From Hyphomicrobiales bacterium (GTDB lineage Bacteria > Pseudomonadota > Alphaproteobacteria > Rhizobiales > Rhizobiaceae), in the NCBI GenBank assembly GCA_017305935.1, contig JAFKJU010000016.1:124001-188000 (forward strand): 64,000 bases of DNA, given 5' to 3'. The position numbers and the translations under genes are program-made. How positions within the stretch are numbered: position 1 is the stretch's first letter; the number at the start of each line of letters is the position of its first letter. Below, piece by piece: positions 1 through 9,181 of the stretch. The notes beneath the pieces were generated by a model, which saw only the letters and a program-made list of their open reading frames with translations, was not told where the DNA came from and searched no databases.

Positions 1-705
1 CGATTCCGGCAGCACCGACACCGCCATGCCGGCCAGCACCGCGGCGGCGACGACGGTCGAGGACCAGCTGGTGAACAACACCTGGTAATCGCGGCCGACG
101 CCGTCCAGCGCCGAGCAGGCAAGCTGCCGCCACTGGCAATCGCGCCGCCCGACCGCCAGCGGCACCGGGGCGTCTTCGCTCAAGGGGTGGTTGGCGGAAC
201 TGACCCAGCACAGCGGCTCGGTGCGCACCACCTCGGAAATGCGCTCGCGCGGATTGTGGGTGACGAGCGCGATGTCGAGTTCGCCGCGGCTCATTTTCTC
301 CGCCAGATCCACTGAAGGCTCGCAGACGATGAACAGTTCGACATTCGGATGGGTCTTGGCGAAACGGCCGATGATTTCCGGCATGTAGCGGTCGGCATAA
401 TCGTCGGGCGTGCCGATGCGCAGCGTGCCTTCCAACCGGTTGTCGTCGAAGGCGGCGATCGCCTCGTTGTTCAGCCGGATCATCTTGCGGGCATAGTTGA
501 GCAGCTTCTCGCCTTCGCCTGACAGGCGCACGCCGCGGCCATCCTTGGCAAAAAGCTGCTTGCCGACCCGCTCTTCCAGCCGCCGCATCTGCATCGACAC
601 CGCCGATTGCGTCTTGAACACCCGTTCGGCGGCCTTGGTGAAACTGCCGGTATCGACGATGGCGATGAAGGTTTGCAGTTGGTCGATATCGAGCGGGGCG
701 GACAT
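1..705 (-). CDS. LysR-family transcriptional regulator (partial, C-terminus off window)
   Basis: This gene runs leftward and is cut by the window edge, so only the first 235 residues are seen. The N-terminus carries a LysR winged helix-turn-helix (about residues 8-65, with GSFTKAAERVF and SAVSMQMRRLEE). It is followed by the first part of a periplasmic-binding-like effector domain (GTLRIGTPDDYADRYMP). The ATG at 705 is the obvious start because the helix-turn-helix begins at once. It is divergent from the DUF1127 gene at 905, and the 200-bp gap may hold its operator. The effector and targets cannot be inferred. The family assignment is firm. Confidence 0.9.
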   Translation of the reverse strand, partial: MSAPLDIDQLQTFIAIVDTGSFTKAAERVFKTQSAVSMQMRRLEERVGKQLFAKDGRGVRLSGEGEKLLNYARKMIRLNNEAIAAFDDNRLEGTLRIGTPDDYADRYMPEIIGRFAKTHPNVELFIVCEPSVDLAEKMSRGELDIALVTHNPRERISEVVRTEPLCWVSSANHPLSEDAPVPLAVGRRDCQWRQLACSALDGVGRDYQVLFTSWSSTVVAAAVLAGMAVSVLPES

Positions 706-904
706 CGGGGTTACCTATCAGAGCGGTTGATGATTGATATTAGAAACATTCGTTGGACTGATCAATGGCTTTTTGAGAGCATCGGGACAAATCAAAAAGG
801 ACAGTCGCGGCGCAACCCTGCCTGCGCCGCCCCGGTCTGAACTCCCCGGATGCACCGCGTCCGGGGAGACCGATTTCTCATGCCTTGACGAAAGGACGAT
901 TGCG

Positions 905-1186
905 ATGCGCACGACACAACGGATCCTGTCTCCCTCCCTGAGCCGGGCGTCGACCACAATCCGCCGACAGAGCCCCTGGGCTTTGGCCCATGCCATTGTC
1001 CGCGCCGTGAAGGCCCGCCTGGAACTCAATCGCCTTCAGGAACTGGACGACCATCAGCTTCTGGACATCGGCCTGACGCGCCACGATCTCGTGCGCGCCG
1101 GCACGTCCACCTTCTTCGAGGATCCCATCGCGGACCTCGCAGGCTCGGCGCGGGCGCGTGCCCGCCGCATGGAACGCCCGCGCTGA
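905..1186 (+). CDS. DUF1127 small protein
   Basis: This 93-residue basic protein carries the DUF1127 (YjiS-like) motif near residues 43-62 (LQELDDHQLLDIGLTRHDL). Rhizobial genomes carry many such short Arg-rich proteins, and some small DUF1127 proteins have been linked to RNA turnover and to phosphate or carbon metabolism. The long tail after the motif is less typical. I chose the ATG at 905 because AAAGGA lies just upstream; the same frame is open further 5' but that part has no family resemblance. A strong intrinsic terminator follows at 1261. Confidence 0.8.
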   Translation: MRTTQRILSPSLSRASTTIRRQSPWALAHAIVRAVKARLELNRLQELDDHQLLDIGLTRHDLVRAGTSTFFEDPIADLAGSARARARRMERPR

Positions 1187-1260
1187 GCCGAAAACTCCGG
1201 CCATCCTTCGGGCCGCCCATCGTTTCCCCGCAGGGTGATAGCCAATAAACCCTGCCTCTT

Positions 1261-1295
1261 CCCGGTGAAGGTATCCCGCCTTCACCGGGTTTTTT
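1261..1295 (+). terminator. Intrinsic terminator after the DUF1127 gene
   Basis: A perfect 11-bp stem (CCCGGTGAAGG at 1261-1271 pairing with 1279-1289) and a 7-nt loop are followed by six T. The T-run is only on the plus-strand side, so it terminates the DUF1127 transcript and not the DUF937 gene opposite. Confidence 0.85.
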
Positions 1296-1315
1296 ATGCC
1301 TATCGGAGGAGAGGC

Positions 1316-2140
1316 TTACGTCTCCCCGCCGTCCTTGGCGCGATAGGTGTCGAAGATCGATTCCAAGCTTTTCTGGTAGTTCTTCTGCACTTCCAGGCCG
1401 CTATCGAACATGGCGTTGACGAGGTCGGTGAATTGTTTCGGCGCTTCGGACGCGGATGCGGAGGGTTCGGCCGGCTTGGCGGCGGCGGGCGGGGTCATCC
1501 ACTCCTGGAATGCCTTGGCGAAGGGATTGTCGGTGAAGGGGTTGGTGGTGGCCTGCCGCGGTTGGCCGGTGGCGGCGGAGAACATCGCCTGCATGGATTG
1601 CGTGAAGGGATTGTCGAAGATCGTCGGCTCCGCTTTTTTCGGTGCGAAGCCAGTGGCCTCGAGCCATTTCCGGGTCGCCTGCTGCATGGCCTCGCCGAAC
1701 GGATTGGCGGCGCTCATCTGGCCAGCGGTCTGCTTCTGCAGCCCGCCCATCAGCATATCGGCCATGACCGGCAGCATCTGCTTGAGGATCTCCTGGCCGA
1801 TGCCGGTGATCTGCGCGGCCTGGGCGGCGATGGCGCGCGACACCTCCTTGGAGCCGAAGATCTGTTCGAGGATGGAGTTGCCGGCGGTGATGCCCTGAGG
1901 CGTGAAGGCGCGGCTCATATCCTCGAAATACTGGGTGTAGTCGCCGGAGGCGAATGTCTTCATCAGCGCGCCGAAATCGTAAGGCGTCGCGGCGGAGCGT
2001 TTCAGGCCGGAGGAGAAGGCCGGCATCAGCGCCGCCATCGCCTTGGCGGCCTGCTCCTGCGCGAGATTGAACTGCTGCGCCATCGCGTCCGTCGCCGCGC
2101 CGTTCTGCGCACGCATCATCAGGTCGAATAGAGGCAGCAT
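1316..2140 (-). CDS. DUF937-type protein
   Basis: This 274-residue protein starts with MLPLFDLMMRAQNG, which is typical of rhizobial DUF937-related proteins whose function is unknown. It is rich in Ala, Gln and Met, has no signal peptide or membrane span, and carries NPF-type repeats (NPFGEAM, NPFTQSM, NPFTDNPFAKAF) in its second half. The frame stays open 34 codons further upstream, but the ATG at 2140 has GGAAGGA directly ahead, so it is preferred. It could pass for a phasin-like protein by composition, but I see no phasin signature. gshA follows the same direction upstream, 120 bp away. Confidence 0.65.
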   Translation of the reverse strand: MLPLFDLMMRAQNGAATDAMAQQFNLAQEQAAKAMAALMPAFSSGLKRSAATPYDFGALMKTFASGDYTQYFEDMSRAFTPQGITAGNSILEQIFGSKEVSRAIAAQAAQITGIGQEILKQMLPVMADMLMGGLQKQTAGQMSAANPFGEAMQQATRKWLEATGFAPKKAEPTIFDNPFTQSMQAMFSAATGQPRQATTNPFTDNPFAKAFQEWMTPPAAAKPAEPSASASEAPKQFTDLVNAMFDSGLEVQKNYQKSLESIFDTYRAKDGGET

Positions 2141-2260
2141 CGGAATGTCCTTCCCGCAATATCGGTTACAGAAACGACTATAGCGGGAAAGACCACGGCG
2201 GAAATGCCCCCGCCCTGCTTTTTTGTGGACGGGACACAGCAATTTGCCGCCGCTTCGGCC

Positions 2261-3634
2261 TCAATACTGGCAGGTCTTGAAGACCGGGTCGACCGAACGG
2301 TTCCAGTCGCCCTCATAGCTGGCAAGCAGGCTGTCGGCGAGGCTGGTCTTTGTCGCCACGATTTCGTCGAGGGGAGCGAGGTGGATGGTCTCGTCACGCC
2401 CTTGCGCGTCGAGGCGGCCTCGCGCCTTGAGACCGGCGCGGGCGATGTCCAGCACGTCGGCGGCGACCGCATGCAGCGGACGGCCGTTTATCACGGCCGT
2501 CAGGCCTTGCGTCGGTACGGCGTCGCGCAACGCCGCAACGGCCTCGAAATCCCAGCCCTTCGTCAACTCGCGCGCCGCTTCGAGCGCGGCTCCGTCATAG
2601 AGCAGCCCGACCCAGAAGGCCGGCAGGGCGCTGATATGCGAGAGCGGACCGCCGTCGGCGCCGCGCATTTCGAGGAAGCGCTTGAGGCGCACATCGGGGA
2701 ACAGGGTGGAGAGATGATTGGTCCAGTCACCGAGCGTCGGCTGCCACTCGGCCACTTCGCCCTTCAGCGCGCCGTTCATGAACTGGCGGAAGGTGACATG
2801 GGTACAGTCGTGATACGTGTTGTCGCGGACGATGAAATACATCGGCACATCCAGCGCCCATTCGACGTAATGTTCGAAGGTGAAGCCGTCCTCGACGGCG
2901 AAGCGCAGCAGGCCGGCACGCTGGTTGTCCGTGTCGCGCCAGATTTCGCCGCGCCAGGAGAGATAGCCGTTCGGCTTGCCCTCGGTGAACGGCGAGGAGG
3001 CGAAGAGTGCGGTGGCGAGCGATTGCAGCTTCATGCCGACCTGCATCTTCTTCGCCATGTCGGCCTCGGACGAGAAGTCGAGGTTTACCTGTATCGTGCA
3101 GGTGCGGTACATCATGTCGAGACCGTGACGGCCGACCTTCGGCATGTAGCGGGTCATGATGTCATAGCGCGATTTCGGCATGCGCGGCGTTTCCGCCAGC
3201 GTCCATTTCGGGCTGCCGCCGATGCCGAGGAAGCGGATGCCGAGCGGCTCGGCGACGGTGCGCAGCACCTCCAGATGCTCGACGGTCTCGTCCGCGGTCT
3301 GGTGCAGGGTTTCCAGCGGCGCGCCCGAAAGCTCGAACTGGCCGCCCGGTTCCAGCGAGATGGCGCCGCCGCCCGAGGTCGCGGCGAGGCCGATGATATG
3401 GCCGGCATCCATGATCGGCTCCCAGCCGAGCCTGGCCTGCATGCCGTTCAGCAGCGCCGAGATGCTCGCTTCGCCAAAATAGGGGACAGGGCTGTTGTCT
3501 GCCATGAAGAAGGCGAATTTCTCGTGCTCGGTGCCGAGACGGAACTGCGTTTCCGGTTTTGCGCCCGAGGCCAAATAGGCGGCAAGTTCGCTGGTCGTGC
3601 TGATCGGTGTATCGTCGGTGGTATCGCGGGCCAT
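2261..3634 (-). CDS. gshA: Glutamate-cysteine ligase
   Basis: This enzyme catalyses the first, ATP-dependent step of glutathione synthesis, joining glutamate and cysteine in the cytoplasm. The 457-residue protein matches the plant/alphaproteobacterial class of the GCS2 family: FRLGTEHEKFAF near residue 32, GGGAISLEPGGQFELSG near residue 94 (ATP/glutamate site) and TCTIQVNLDFSSE near residue 182. The length is usual for the class. The ATG at 3634 directly precedes the conserved N-terminal region. A 44-bp palindromic repeat lies just upstream (3649-3692), and rsmE sits 227 bp upstream on the same strand. Confidence 0.95.
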   Translation of the reverse strand: MARDTTDDTPISTTSELAAYLASGAKPETQFRLGTEHEKFAFFMADNSPVPYFGEASISALLNGMQARLGWEPIMDAGHIIGLAATSGGGAISLEPGGQFELSGAPLETLHQTADETVEHLEVLRTVAEPLGIRFLGIGGSPKWTLAETPRMPKSRYDIMTRYMPKVGRHGLDMMYRTCTIQVNLDFSSEADMAKKMQVGMKLQSLATALFASSPFTEGKPNGYLSWRGEIWRDTDNQRAGLLRFAVEDGFTFEHYVEWALDVPMYFIVRDNTYHDCTHVTFRQFMNGALKGEVAEWQPTLGDWTNHLSTLFPDVRLKRFLEMRGADGGPLSHISALPAFWVGLLYDGAALEAARELTKGWDFEAVAALRDAVPTQGLTAVINGRPLHAVAADVLDIARAGLKARGRLDAQGRDETIHLAPLDEIVATKTSLADSLLASYEGDWNRSVDPVFKTCQY

Positions 3635-3648
3635 GGGGGAACCTTAGA

Positions 3649-3692
3649 GCAGATCCGGCAAAAGTGCGAAACGGTTTTGCGTGCGCAGTTGC
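3649..3692. repeat. Dispersed 44-bp palindromic repeat, copy A (diverged)
   Basis: This is a degenerate member of the family whose best copies are at 4619 and 56359. The core AAAAGTGCGAAACGGTTTTGCG is recognisable, but the outer arms (GCAGATCC / CGCAGTTGC) pair poorly. It lies just upstream of gshA. Confidence 0.65.
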
Positions 3693-3861
3693 GGTGAACG
3701 AAGAGATGCGGAAGCCTTCATCGCTTCCCGCAGGAAGAGACCGTGACGGTGATTGGACCGGATCGATAGACGGCGCAAGTGAAATTCCTTCAACAGATGT
3801 TCAAAAAAAACGATGGGTTGGGCCCTCGGCGCGAAGCCATCCCGGCGCATAGATAGGAAAG

Positions 3862-4599
3862 CTAGCGCCAGTCGCCAATGGCGGCCTGCACCACGGCCAT
3901 GGCGGCGACCGCGGCGGTATCGGCGCGCAGGATGCGCGGCCCCAGCGGAATGGCGGTGACGAAATCGAGGCTGCGAAGCCATTGCCTCTCCTCCTCGGAA
4001 AAGCCGCCTTCCGGCCCGATCAGCAATGCCAGCTTGCGCTCCTTGACGTTTGCCAGCACCGGCAGCGGGTTCTGCCCGGCATCGCCCTCGTCGCAATAGA
4101 TGATGCGCCGGTCCTGCGGCCAGCTGTCGAGCAGGTCGCGCAGCTTGACGGGAGCGGCGACGCGCGGAATCGACAGGATGCCGCATTGCTCTGCCGCCTC
4201 GATCACATTCGCCTCTAGCCGGTCCAGGCTGGTGATCTTGCCCTGCACATGCTGGGTCATCACCGGCTGCAGCAGGCCGGCGCCCATTTCCACGGCCTTC
4301 TGCACCAGATAATCCAGCCGCCCGACCTTCAGCGGCGCGAAGAGATAATGCAGGTCGGATGGCTGCGGCTGCGGGCGGGCCAGTTCGACCGGGGTCATCT
4401 CGATACGCTTGCGGGTCGGGAAGGCGAGCCTGGCGATCCACTCACCGTCGCGGCCGTTGAACAGCAGCACGTCCTGTCCGGCTTCGGCGCGCAGCACATT
4501 GGCGAGATAGTGGAACTGCTCCTTGTCGGCCTCGACCGGCGCGTCCTTGCGCAGGTCCGTCTCGACATGAAGCCGCTGCATTCTGAAGTTGGCACGCAT
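3862..4599 (-). CDS. rsmE: 16S rRNA m3U1498 methyltransferase RsmE
   Basis: This is a SPOUT-fold methyltransferase that modifies U1498 of 16S rRNA. The 245-residue protein has an N-terminal PUA-like part with FNGRDGEW near residue 47. The C-terminal trefoil-knot motifs are [13 protein letters not shown] near residue 195 and [11 protein letters not shown] near residue 220, which form the SAM site. Length and motif order are normal. The start at 4599 is plausible, with an internal ATG six codons later (4581) as an alternative. Repeat copy B lies directly upstream. Confidence 0.93.
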   Translation of the reverse strand: MRANFRMQRLHVETDLRKDAPVEADKEQFHYLANVLRAEAGQDVLLFNGRDGEWIARLAFPTRKRIEMTPVELARPQPQPSDLHYLFAPLKVGRLDYLVQKAVEMGAGLLQPVMTQHVQGKITSLDRLEANVIEAAEQCGILSIPRVAAPVKLRDLLDSWPQDRRIIYCDEGDAGQNPLPVLANVKERKLALLIGPEGGFSEEERQWLRSLDFVTAIPLGPRILRADTAAVAAMAVVQAAIGDWR

Positions 4600-4618
4600 A
4601 AAAGACTTTCCGGCCAGA

Positions 4619-4662
4619 GCATTTCCAGGAAAAGTGTAAAACGGTTTTCCGTCCGGAAATGC
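4619..4662. repeat. Dispersed 44-bp palindromic repeat, copy B
   Basis: Outer arms GCATTTCC and GGAAATGC are perfect inverted repeats, with inner arms GGAAAA and TTTTCC. The copy differs from copy E (56359-56402) at only two positions although they are 52 kb apart. It fills the gap between the PiT transporter 3' end and rsmE. Confidence 0.85.
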
Positions 4663-4674
4663 GTCAAAACAAAC

Positions 4675-6180
4675 TCACACAAACAGCGCCACCATAATCC
4701 AATATAGCAGCGCCGCAAGCGCACCCGAAAGCGGCACGGTGATCACCCAGGCCGCGACGATGCCGACCAGGTAGGAACGGCGTACCAGCCGGCGGCGGCG
4801 CGTCTCGTCCGGATTGCGCTCCTCGCGCTCGACCAGTTCCACCGCCCCGGCCTTGGCGCGCAGGTATTCCAGCCGCCGCCGGGAATGGCGGGTATACCAT
4901 TCGCGAAACAGCCCGACGCCAAAGACGCCGCCCACGGCGATATGCGTCGAGCTGACCGGCAGGCCGAACCAGGAGGCGACGATGACCGTCACCGCCGAGG
5001 ACAGGGCCACGCAGAAGGCGCGGGCCGGATTGAGCTTGGTGATCTGCTCGCCGACCAGATGGATGAGGCGCGGCCCGAACAGCAAAAGCCCCACGGAAAT
5101 GCCGAGCGCGCCGATCGCCATCACCCAGGCCGGCACGCCGACAGCGGCGGAGATGTCGCGCGATTCGATGGTCACATGCACCAGCGCCGAAAGCGGGCCG
5201 ATGGCGTTGGACACGTCGTTGGCGCCATGGGCAAAGGACAAGAGCGCCGCAGCCCCGATCAGCGGCAGGCGGAAGAGCACGCGCAGCGCGCTGTTGCGGT
5301 TTTCCAGCCCCGCCGCCTGGGCGCGCACGAAGGGTCTCGCCGATACCCAGCTCAGCAGCCCCACCGCCATGCCGGTCACGGTGGCGCCGATCACCGAAAG
5401 GCCATGCAGATATTGTGTCTGGATCGCCAGGAAGGCGGTAAAACTGCCGGCCATCACGCCGATGAGGATCGGCACCCAATGGCAGGCGGCGCCGATCTTG
5501 TCGTCGCGATAGATGATCGTTTCCTTGATGAGGAACAGGAAGCCCATGGCGATGACGCCGCCCATCAGCGGCGAGATCACCCAGCTCACGAAGATCATCG
5601 CCATACCGTGCCAGTTGATGAAATCGACGCCGCCGGCGGCGATCCCGGCGCCGAGCACCGCGCCGACGATGGAATGGGTGGTCGAGACCGGCGCGTTCAG
5701 CCAGGTGGCGAAGTTGAGCCAGATGGCCGCCGCCGCCAGCGCCGCCATCATGATCCAGGTCAGCGTTTGCGCATCCATGACCGAGGCATGCGAGACGATG
5801 CCGCCGGAAATGGTTTCCACAACCCGGCTGCCGGCCAGCGTCGCCCCGAGGATCTCGAAGACGGCGGCCATGATGAGCGCCCCGGCCATGGTGATGGCGC
5901 GGGCGCCGACGGCGGCGCCGACATTGTTGGTGACGTCGTTGGCGCCGATGTTCATCGCCATGTAGGCGCAGAGGGCGGAAGCGGCGACGACGACGACGGC
6001 GGCGGGCTGATGGAAGACATAGACGCCGGCGACCAGCATGGCGAAGGCGGTGAACAGCACGGCCGCGCCCAGCGGCCCGAAGCGGCGCAGCGCGAATCGC
6101 GCCGCGTCGTCGACGAAGGTCAGCTTGTCGAGATCCTTGTCCAGCGTCTTCTTGGTGCGCTCAACGGGTTTCGGTGCCAT
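4675..6180 (-). CDS. PiT-family inorganic phosphate transporter
   Basis: This inner-membrane carrier moves phosphate (with metal or protons) into the cytoplasm. The 501-residue protein has about ten hydrophobic segments. It carries both halves of the duplicated PiT signature: GANDVTNNVG in the N-terminal half and GANDVSNAIG in the C-terminal half. The matching LNAPVSTTHSIVG and LPVSSTHIAVG segments are also present. The longer form with an extended cytoplasmic N-terminus is common in rhizobia. The ATG at 6180 follows GGAGGGCGAACGG and is preferred over an upstream TTG. There is no PhoU-like pit accessory gene adjacent. Confidence 0.9.
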   Translation of the reverse strand: MAPKPVERTKKTLDKDLDKLTFVDDAARFALRRFGPLGAAVLFTAFAMLVAGVYVFHQPAAVVVVAASALCAYMAMNIGANDVTNNVGAAVGARAITMAGALIMAAVFEILGATLAGSRVVETISGGIVSHASVMDAQTLTWIMMAALAAAAIWLNFATWLNAPVSTTHSIVGAVLGAGIAAGGVDFINWHGMAMIFVSWVISPLMGGVIAMGFLFLIKETIIYRDDKIGAACHWVPILIGVMAGSFTAFLAIQTQYLHGLSVIGATVTGMAVGLLSWVSARPFVRAQAAGLENRNSALRVLFRLPLIGAAALLSFAHGANDVSNAIGPLSALVHVTIESRDISAAVGVPAWVMAIGALGISVGLLLFGPRLIHLVGEQITKLNPARAFCVALSSAVTVIVASWFGLPVSSTHIAVGGVFGVGLFREWYTRHSRRRLEYLRAKAGAVELVEREERNPDETRRRRLVRRSYLVGIVAAWVITVPLSGALAALLYWIMVALFV

Positions 6181-6342
6181 CCGTTCGCCCTCCGGCGACA
6201 ACGGGCACGCAAGGGCGCGTGCCGTCCGGTCGTTATAACTGTCTGGAAGCGACGGCGTTGCAATACGGACGGAGAAACCGCCCGCCGCGCCGCCGCGGAT
6301 GATGCCACCGGTATCAAAGGCCGGCGGGTTCCGGAAGGGGGG

Positions 6343-6825
6343 TCAGGCCGGGCTTGGGGTCAGCGTCCGGCCGAAATTGAGGATGATCTGGCGCAGCATC
6401 GGCTCGTTGACCTTGCCGGCGGCGGTGTCGAAGCGGAACCATTCGCGCTTGCGCTGGCCCTTCTCCTTGTATTTCTTGGCGAAATCCTCGAAGGCGAGTG
6501 GATAGACCTGTACCCGGCAATCGACGGCGAAGCCATCCTTCATGCCTTTGCTGTAGTCGAAATGCCCGAGCGTATCGTGGCCGACCGTGCCAAGTACGCC
6601 GGCTTCCTCCAGGGCTTCCTGGGCGGCGACCTCATAGGCTGCCTTGTCGGCCATCGGCCAGCCCTTGGGAATGACCCAGCGGCCGGTGTCGCGGCTCGTC
6701 AGCAGCAGAACCTCGACCGCGTTCGTTTCCGGATTCAGGCGATAGCACAGCGCGCCGTATTGCTGTCTCGGAGGGCGCCGGAACATCAGTCGGACATCGG
6801 AAGCGATGCGGGTCAGAATGGTCAA
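6343..6825 (-). CDS. Nudix hydrolase (diphosphoinositol-polyphosphate-phosphohydrolase-like)
   Basis: This 160-residue Nudix-fold protein is predicted to cleave nucleoside diphosphates linked to another moiety. The Nudix box spans about residues 55-77 (from GWPMADKAAYE to EALEEAGV). The metal-binding glutamates E70, E73 and E74 are kept, but the usual arginine before the first of them is Gln69 and the first box glutamate is Lys61. Similar boxes occur in a DIPP-like rhizobial group, so I expect it to be active. The substrate is unknown. It stands alone, 228 bp from the GntR regulator. Confidence 0.85.
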   Translation of the reverse strand: MTILTRIASDVRLMFRRPPRQQYGALCYRLNPETNAVEVLLLTSRDTGRWVIPKGWPMADKAAYEVAAQEALEEAGVLGTVGHDTLGHFDYSKGMKDGFAVDCRVQVYPLAFEDFAKKYKEKGQRKREWFRFDTAAGKVNEPMLRQIILNFGRTLTPSPA

Positions 6826-7053
6826 TTCAGGTCAGGCCTTTCACTGGCGGTTCGGGACGATCCTCTGTCATGATCTTGTGGTAAATATGCGTCAAGCTGG
6901 CGTGGTCGCCAGAATGTCGCGAATTTTAATTGTGCACCGGTTTCTCTGTATAGACTGTAAATCGCCGAGGGCAAGTCGGCACCGCTGGCCGCTGTCCGTT
7001 TTGCGACATCGCCGCGCAAGGCCGGATGAGAGCGACGGTCGGGCCGGGTGGCG

Positions 7054-7842
7054 TCAGGCGCGGGTCTCGCGCTGGAGAAGACGCAGGCGCGCGATGCGCG
7101 CCCATTCGCCGTTGCGCTGCGTCTCGCGCATCGTCTCGACGATATAGTCGATGTGAGCCTCGGCCGCCCGCCGGGCGGCGGCAGGGTCGCCGGCAAGGAT
7201 GGCGTCGTGGATCGCGACGTGCTGGCAAAGCAGCCGGTCGCGTGCGCCTGGCGTGTTGAACACCATCTGGCGGTGGAAGAAGATGCCCTGCGTCAGCAGC
7301 CGGTAGCAGGCGCGCAGCGTATGCATCAGCATAATGTTGTGGGCGGCCTCGCCGATGGCGTTGTGCAGCTCGATATCGGTGGCCAATTCCTCCTCGAAGC
7401 TGCCGCTTTCATGGGCGGCGCGCATGCGCTCGACGATGGCCGTGAGGATCGCCCGGTCGGTGGCGGTGGCGCGCCGGGCGGCAAGCTCCGCCGTCAGCCC
7501 CTCCATCTCGCGGCGATAGTCGAGGTAGTCCTGGGTGGCGCGTTCATGGCGGGCGATCAGCTCGGCCAGCGGCCGGGAAAATATCTGGCCGACGATATCG
7601 GCGACGAAGGTGCCGCCGCCATGGGTGCTGGCGAGCAGGCCGCGCGTTTCCAGCTCCTTCAACGCCTCGCGCAGGATCGGGCGGGAGACGTCGAGCCGCT
7701 GCGCCAGATCACGTTCGCCCGGCAGGCGGTCGCCATCGCGCAGCACGCCATCGAGGATCAGCGTCTCGATCTGGTGAACCACGCCGTCGGCCGTGCGATT
7801 GTGCTCGACGCGGGAAAAAAGCGGATGGTTCTCATCGGTCAC
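7054..7842 (-). CDS. GntR/FadR-family transcriptional regulator
   Basis: This is a dimeric DNA-binding repressor or activator responding to a small acid. A winged helix-turn-helix near residues 18-80 (GDRLPGERDLAQRLDVSRPILREALKELE, read as two segments) is followed by an all-helical FCD domain. The FCD metal ligands are plausible in ELHNAIG and HVAIHDAI/EAHIDYI. I chose the GTG at 7842 because AGAGG lies 8 bases upstream; an ATG at 7869 would add nine residues. The nearest metabolic operon is glcDEF 2.3 kb away, and the E. coli glycolate regulator GlcC is of this family, but the link here is only suggestive. Confidence 0.88.
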   Translation of the reverse strand: MTDENHPLFSRVEHNRTADGVVHQIETLILDGVLRDGDRLPGERDLAQRLDVSRPILREALKELETRGLLASTHGGGTFVADIVGQIFSRPLAELIARHERATQDYLDYRREMEGLTAELAARRATATDRAILTAIVERMRAAHESGSFEEELATDIELHNAIGEAAHNIMLMHTLRACYRLLTQGIFFHRQMVFNTPGARDRLLCQHVAIHDAILAGDPAAARRAAEAHIDYIVETMRETQRNGEWARIARLRLLQRETRA

Positions 7843-8028
7843 GCCGTTACCTCTGATAGTGATGGCCATCAAGCCAGCGTTTTGCGCCCGAAGTCGTTCG
7901 GAAACAAGAGCATTCCGGCAGCCATGTCAATGGCGGCCCGGATCGGCCGTGCGTCAGCGGCGGGCCTTGCCGCTTCGCCACGTTAACGTTGCGGCGCGAT
8001 TTCTGCAAAGGCGGCGAGAAAGAATGAT

Positions 8029-9156
8029 ATGCCCTGTCGAAGATCGTATTTCGCGGGTGCGTGTGGCGTGCAGTTTCGTATTCTCGGCAGTTGGCGGGTC
8101 ATGGCGGCCCTTCTGGTCATGATATTCCATTTCCTCAGCTACGGCCCGCCGAGCGCGCTCGCGGGGACCGTCAGGCTGTTGTCGTTGATGCCTTTGCTGG
8201 ACATGTTCCTGATCGTCTCCGGCTTTCTGATCATGGAGCGCTATAGCGACCGACTGCTTGTCGAGCGCAATTCCTACTGGCAGTTCCTTTTGCGGCGCGT
8301 TGTGCGCATCTATCCGCTGTATGCGGCCACGCTCGTCTATTTCGTCGGCATCGGCATGCTCGTTCACTTCGGTGTCGTCACCTCGCATTCGCCCGGCCGT
8401 TACGATTTCGCCGCCTTGCCGGCCAATATCCTGCTCGTGCAAGGCTGGGGCTTCACCGAAGAACTCACCTTCAACTATGTCGGCTGGACGCTCTCGGCGG
8501 AATGGTTCTGCTATCTGCTGTTGCCGGTCACCATTCTCGCCTGGCGTTTTGGCGGACTGATGGGGCTCGTCGCGCTGGCCGCCCTGTCGATCCTGATGGT
8601 CGAAGGCATGGTGGCGGCGGGCGTCATGCCCTTCGACGAATGGTATCTGGCCGATACCTGGGGCGCCTATCGCGCCTTCGTGGATTTCACCATCGGCGCC
8701 GTCATCGCCATGGGCTCGCGCCGGGTACGGCTTGCCTGGGCCAATCATGCCGTGGTCTGGGGCGTGTTCACGCTTGTCATCGTTATGATGTGGAACGGCA
8801 TGGCGGCGGGATATCCGGCCCTGGCCCTGCTGTCCCTGGCGATTTTCCTAGCGGCGGTCGCCGAGCGCCAGGCTCCGTTGGCTTCCGGCTATCTCGGTTT
8901 CCTGGACGGTCTGTCGCTGGCGTCCTTCAGCCTTTATCTCATTCACCCGGTCGTCGCCTCGCTGCTGCTCAATATCGGCTGGAGACGGGTGCTGGAGCCG
9001 ATGCAGGTCATGAATTTCTACGTCTTCCTGCCGGTGGCGATCGCTGCCGCCGTGGGGTTGTCCATCGCCTCGTCCCGCTGGTTCGAACCGGCGGCGGCCA
9101 GGGCGATCAACGGCCTGTTCAGCCCGGTGAAAACGCGCGGTCGAGCCGCCGCTTAG
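8029..9156 (+). CDS. Membrane acyltransferase (acyltransferase family 3, OafA/NodX-like)
   Basis: This is a polytopic inner-membrane protein of 375 residues with about ten hydrophobic segments. Family 3 marks are the early RAVMAALLVMIFHF-like segment with the histidine of the first helix, SGFLIMERY, and RRVVRIYPLY. Such enzymes transfer acetyl, succinyl or other acyl groups to surface sugars or lipids. No polysaccharide genes are adjacent, so the acceptor is unknown. The ATG at 8029 follows GAGAAAG; a GTG thirteen codons in (8068) is an alternative. It is convergent with the LysR gene at 9182. Confidence 0.85.
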   Translation: MPCRRSYFAGACGVQFRILGSWRVMAALLVMIFHFLSYGPPSALAGTVRLLSLMPLLDMFLIVSGFLIMERYSDRLLVERNSYWQFLLRRVVRIYPLYAATLVYFVGIGMLVHFGVVTSHSPGRYDFAALPANILLVQGWGFTEELTFNYVGWTLSAEWFCYLLLPVTILAWRFGGLMGLVALAALSILMVEGMVAAGVMPFDEWYLADTWGAYRAFVDFTIGAVIAMGSRRVRLAWANHAVVWGVFTLVIVMMWNGMAAGYPALALLSLAIFLAAVAERQAPLASGYLGFLDGLSLASFSLYLIHPVVASLLLNIGWRRVLEPMQVMNFYVFLPVAIAAAVGLSIASSRWFEPAAARAINGLFSPVKTRGRAAA

Positions 9157-9181
9157 GGCATGACCAGCCGAAGCGAGATCG

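Noticed and set aside
4885..6873. A 662-codon plus-strand open frame over the phosphate transporter and Nudix genes
   Set aside because: It is a shadow of two well-supported genes on the other strand; the Asp/Gly/His-rich composition is a codon-reversal artefact.
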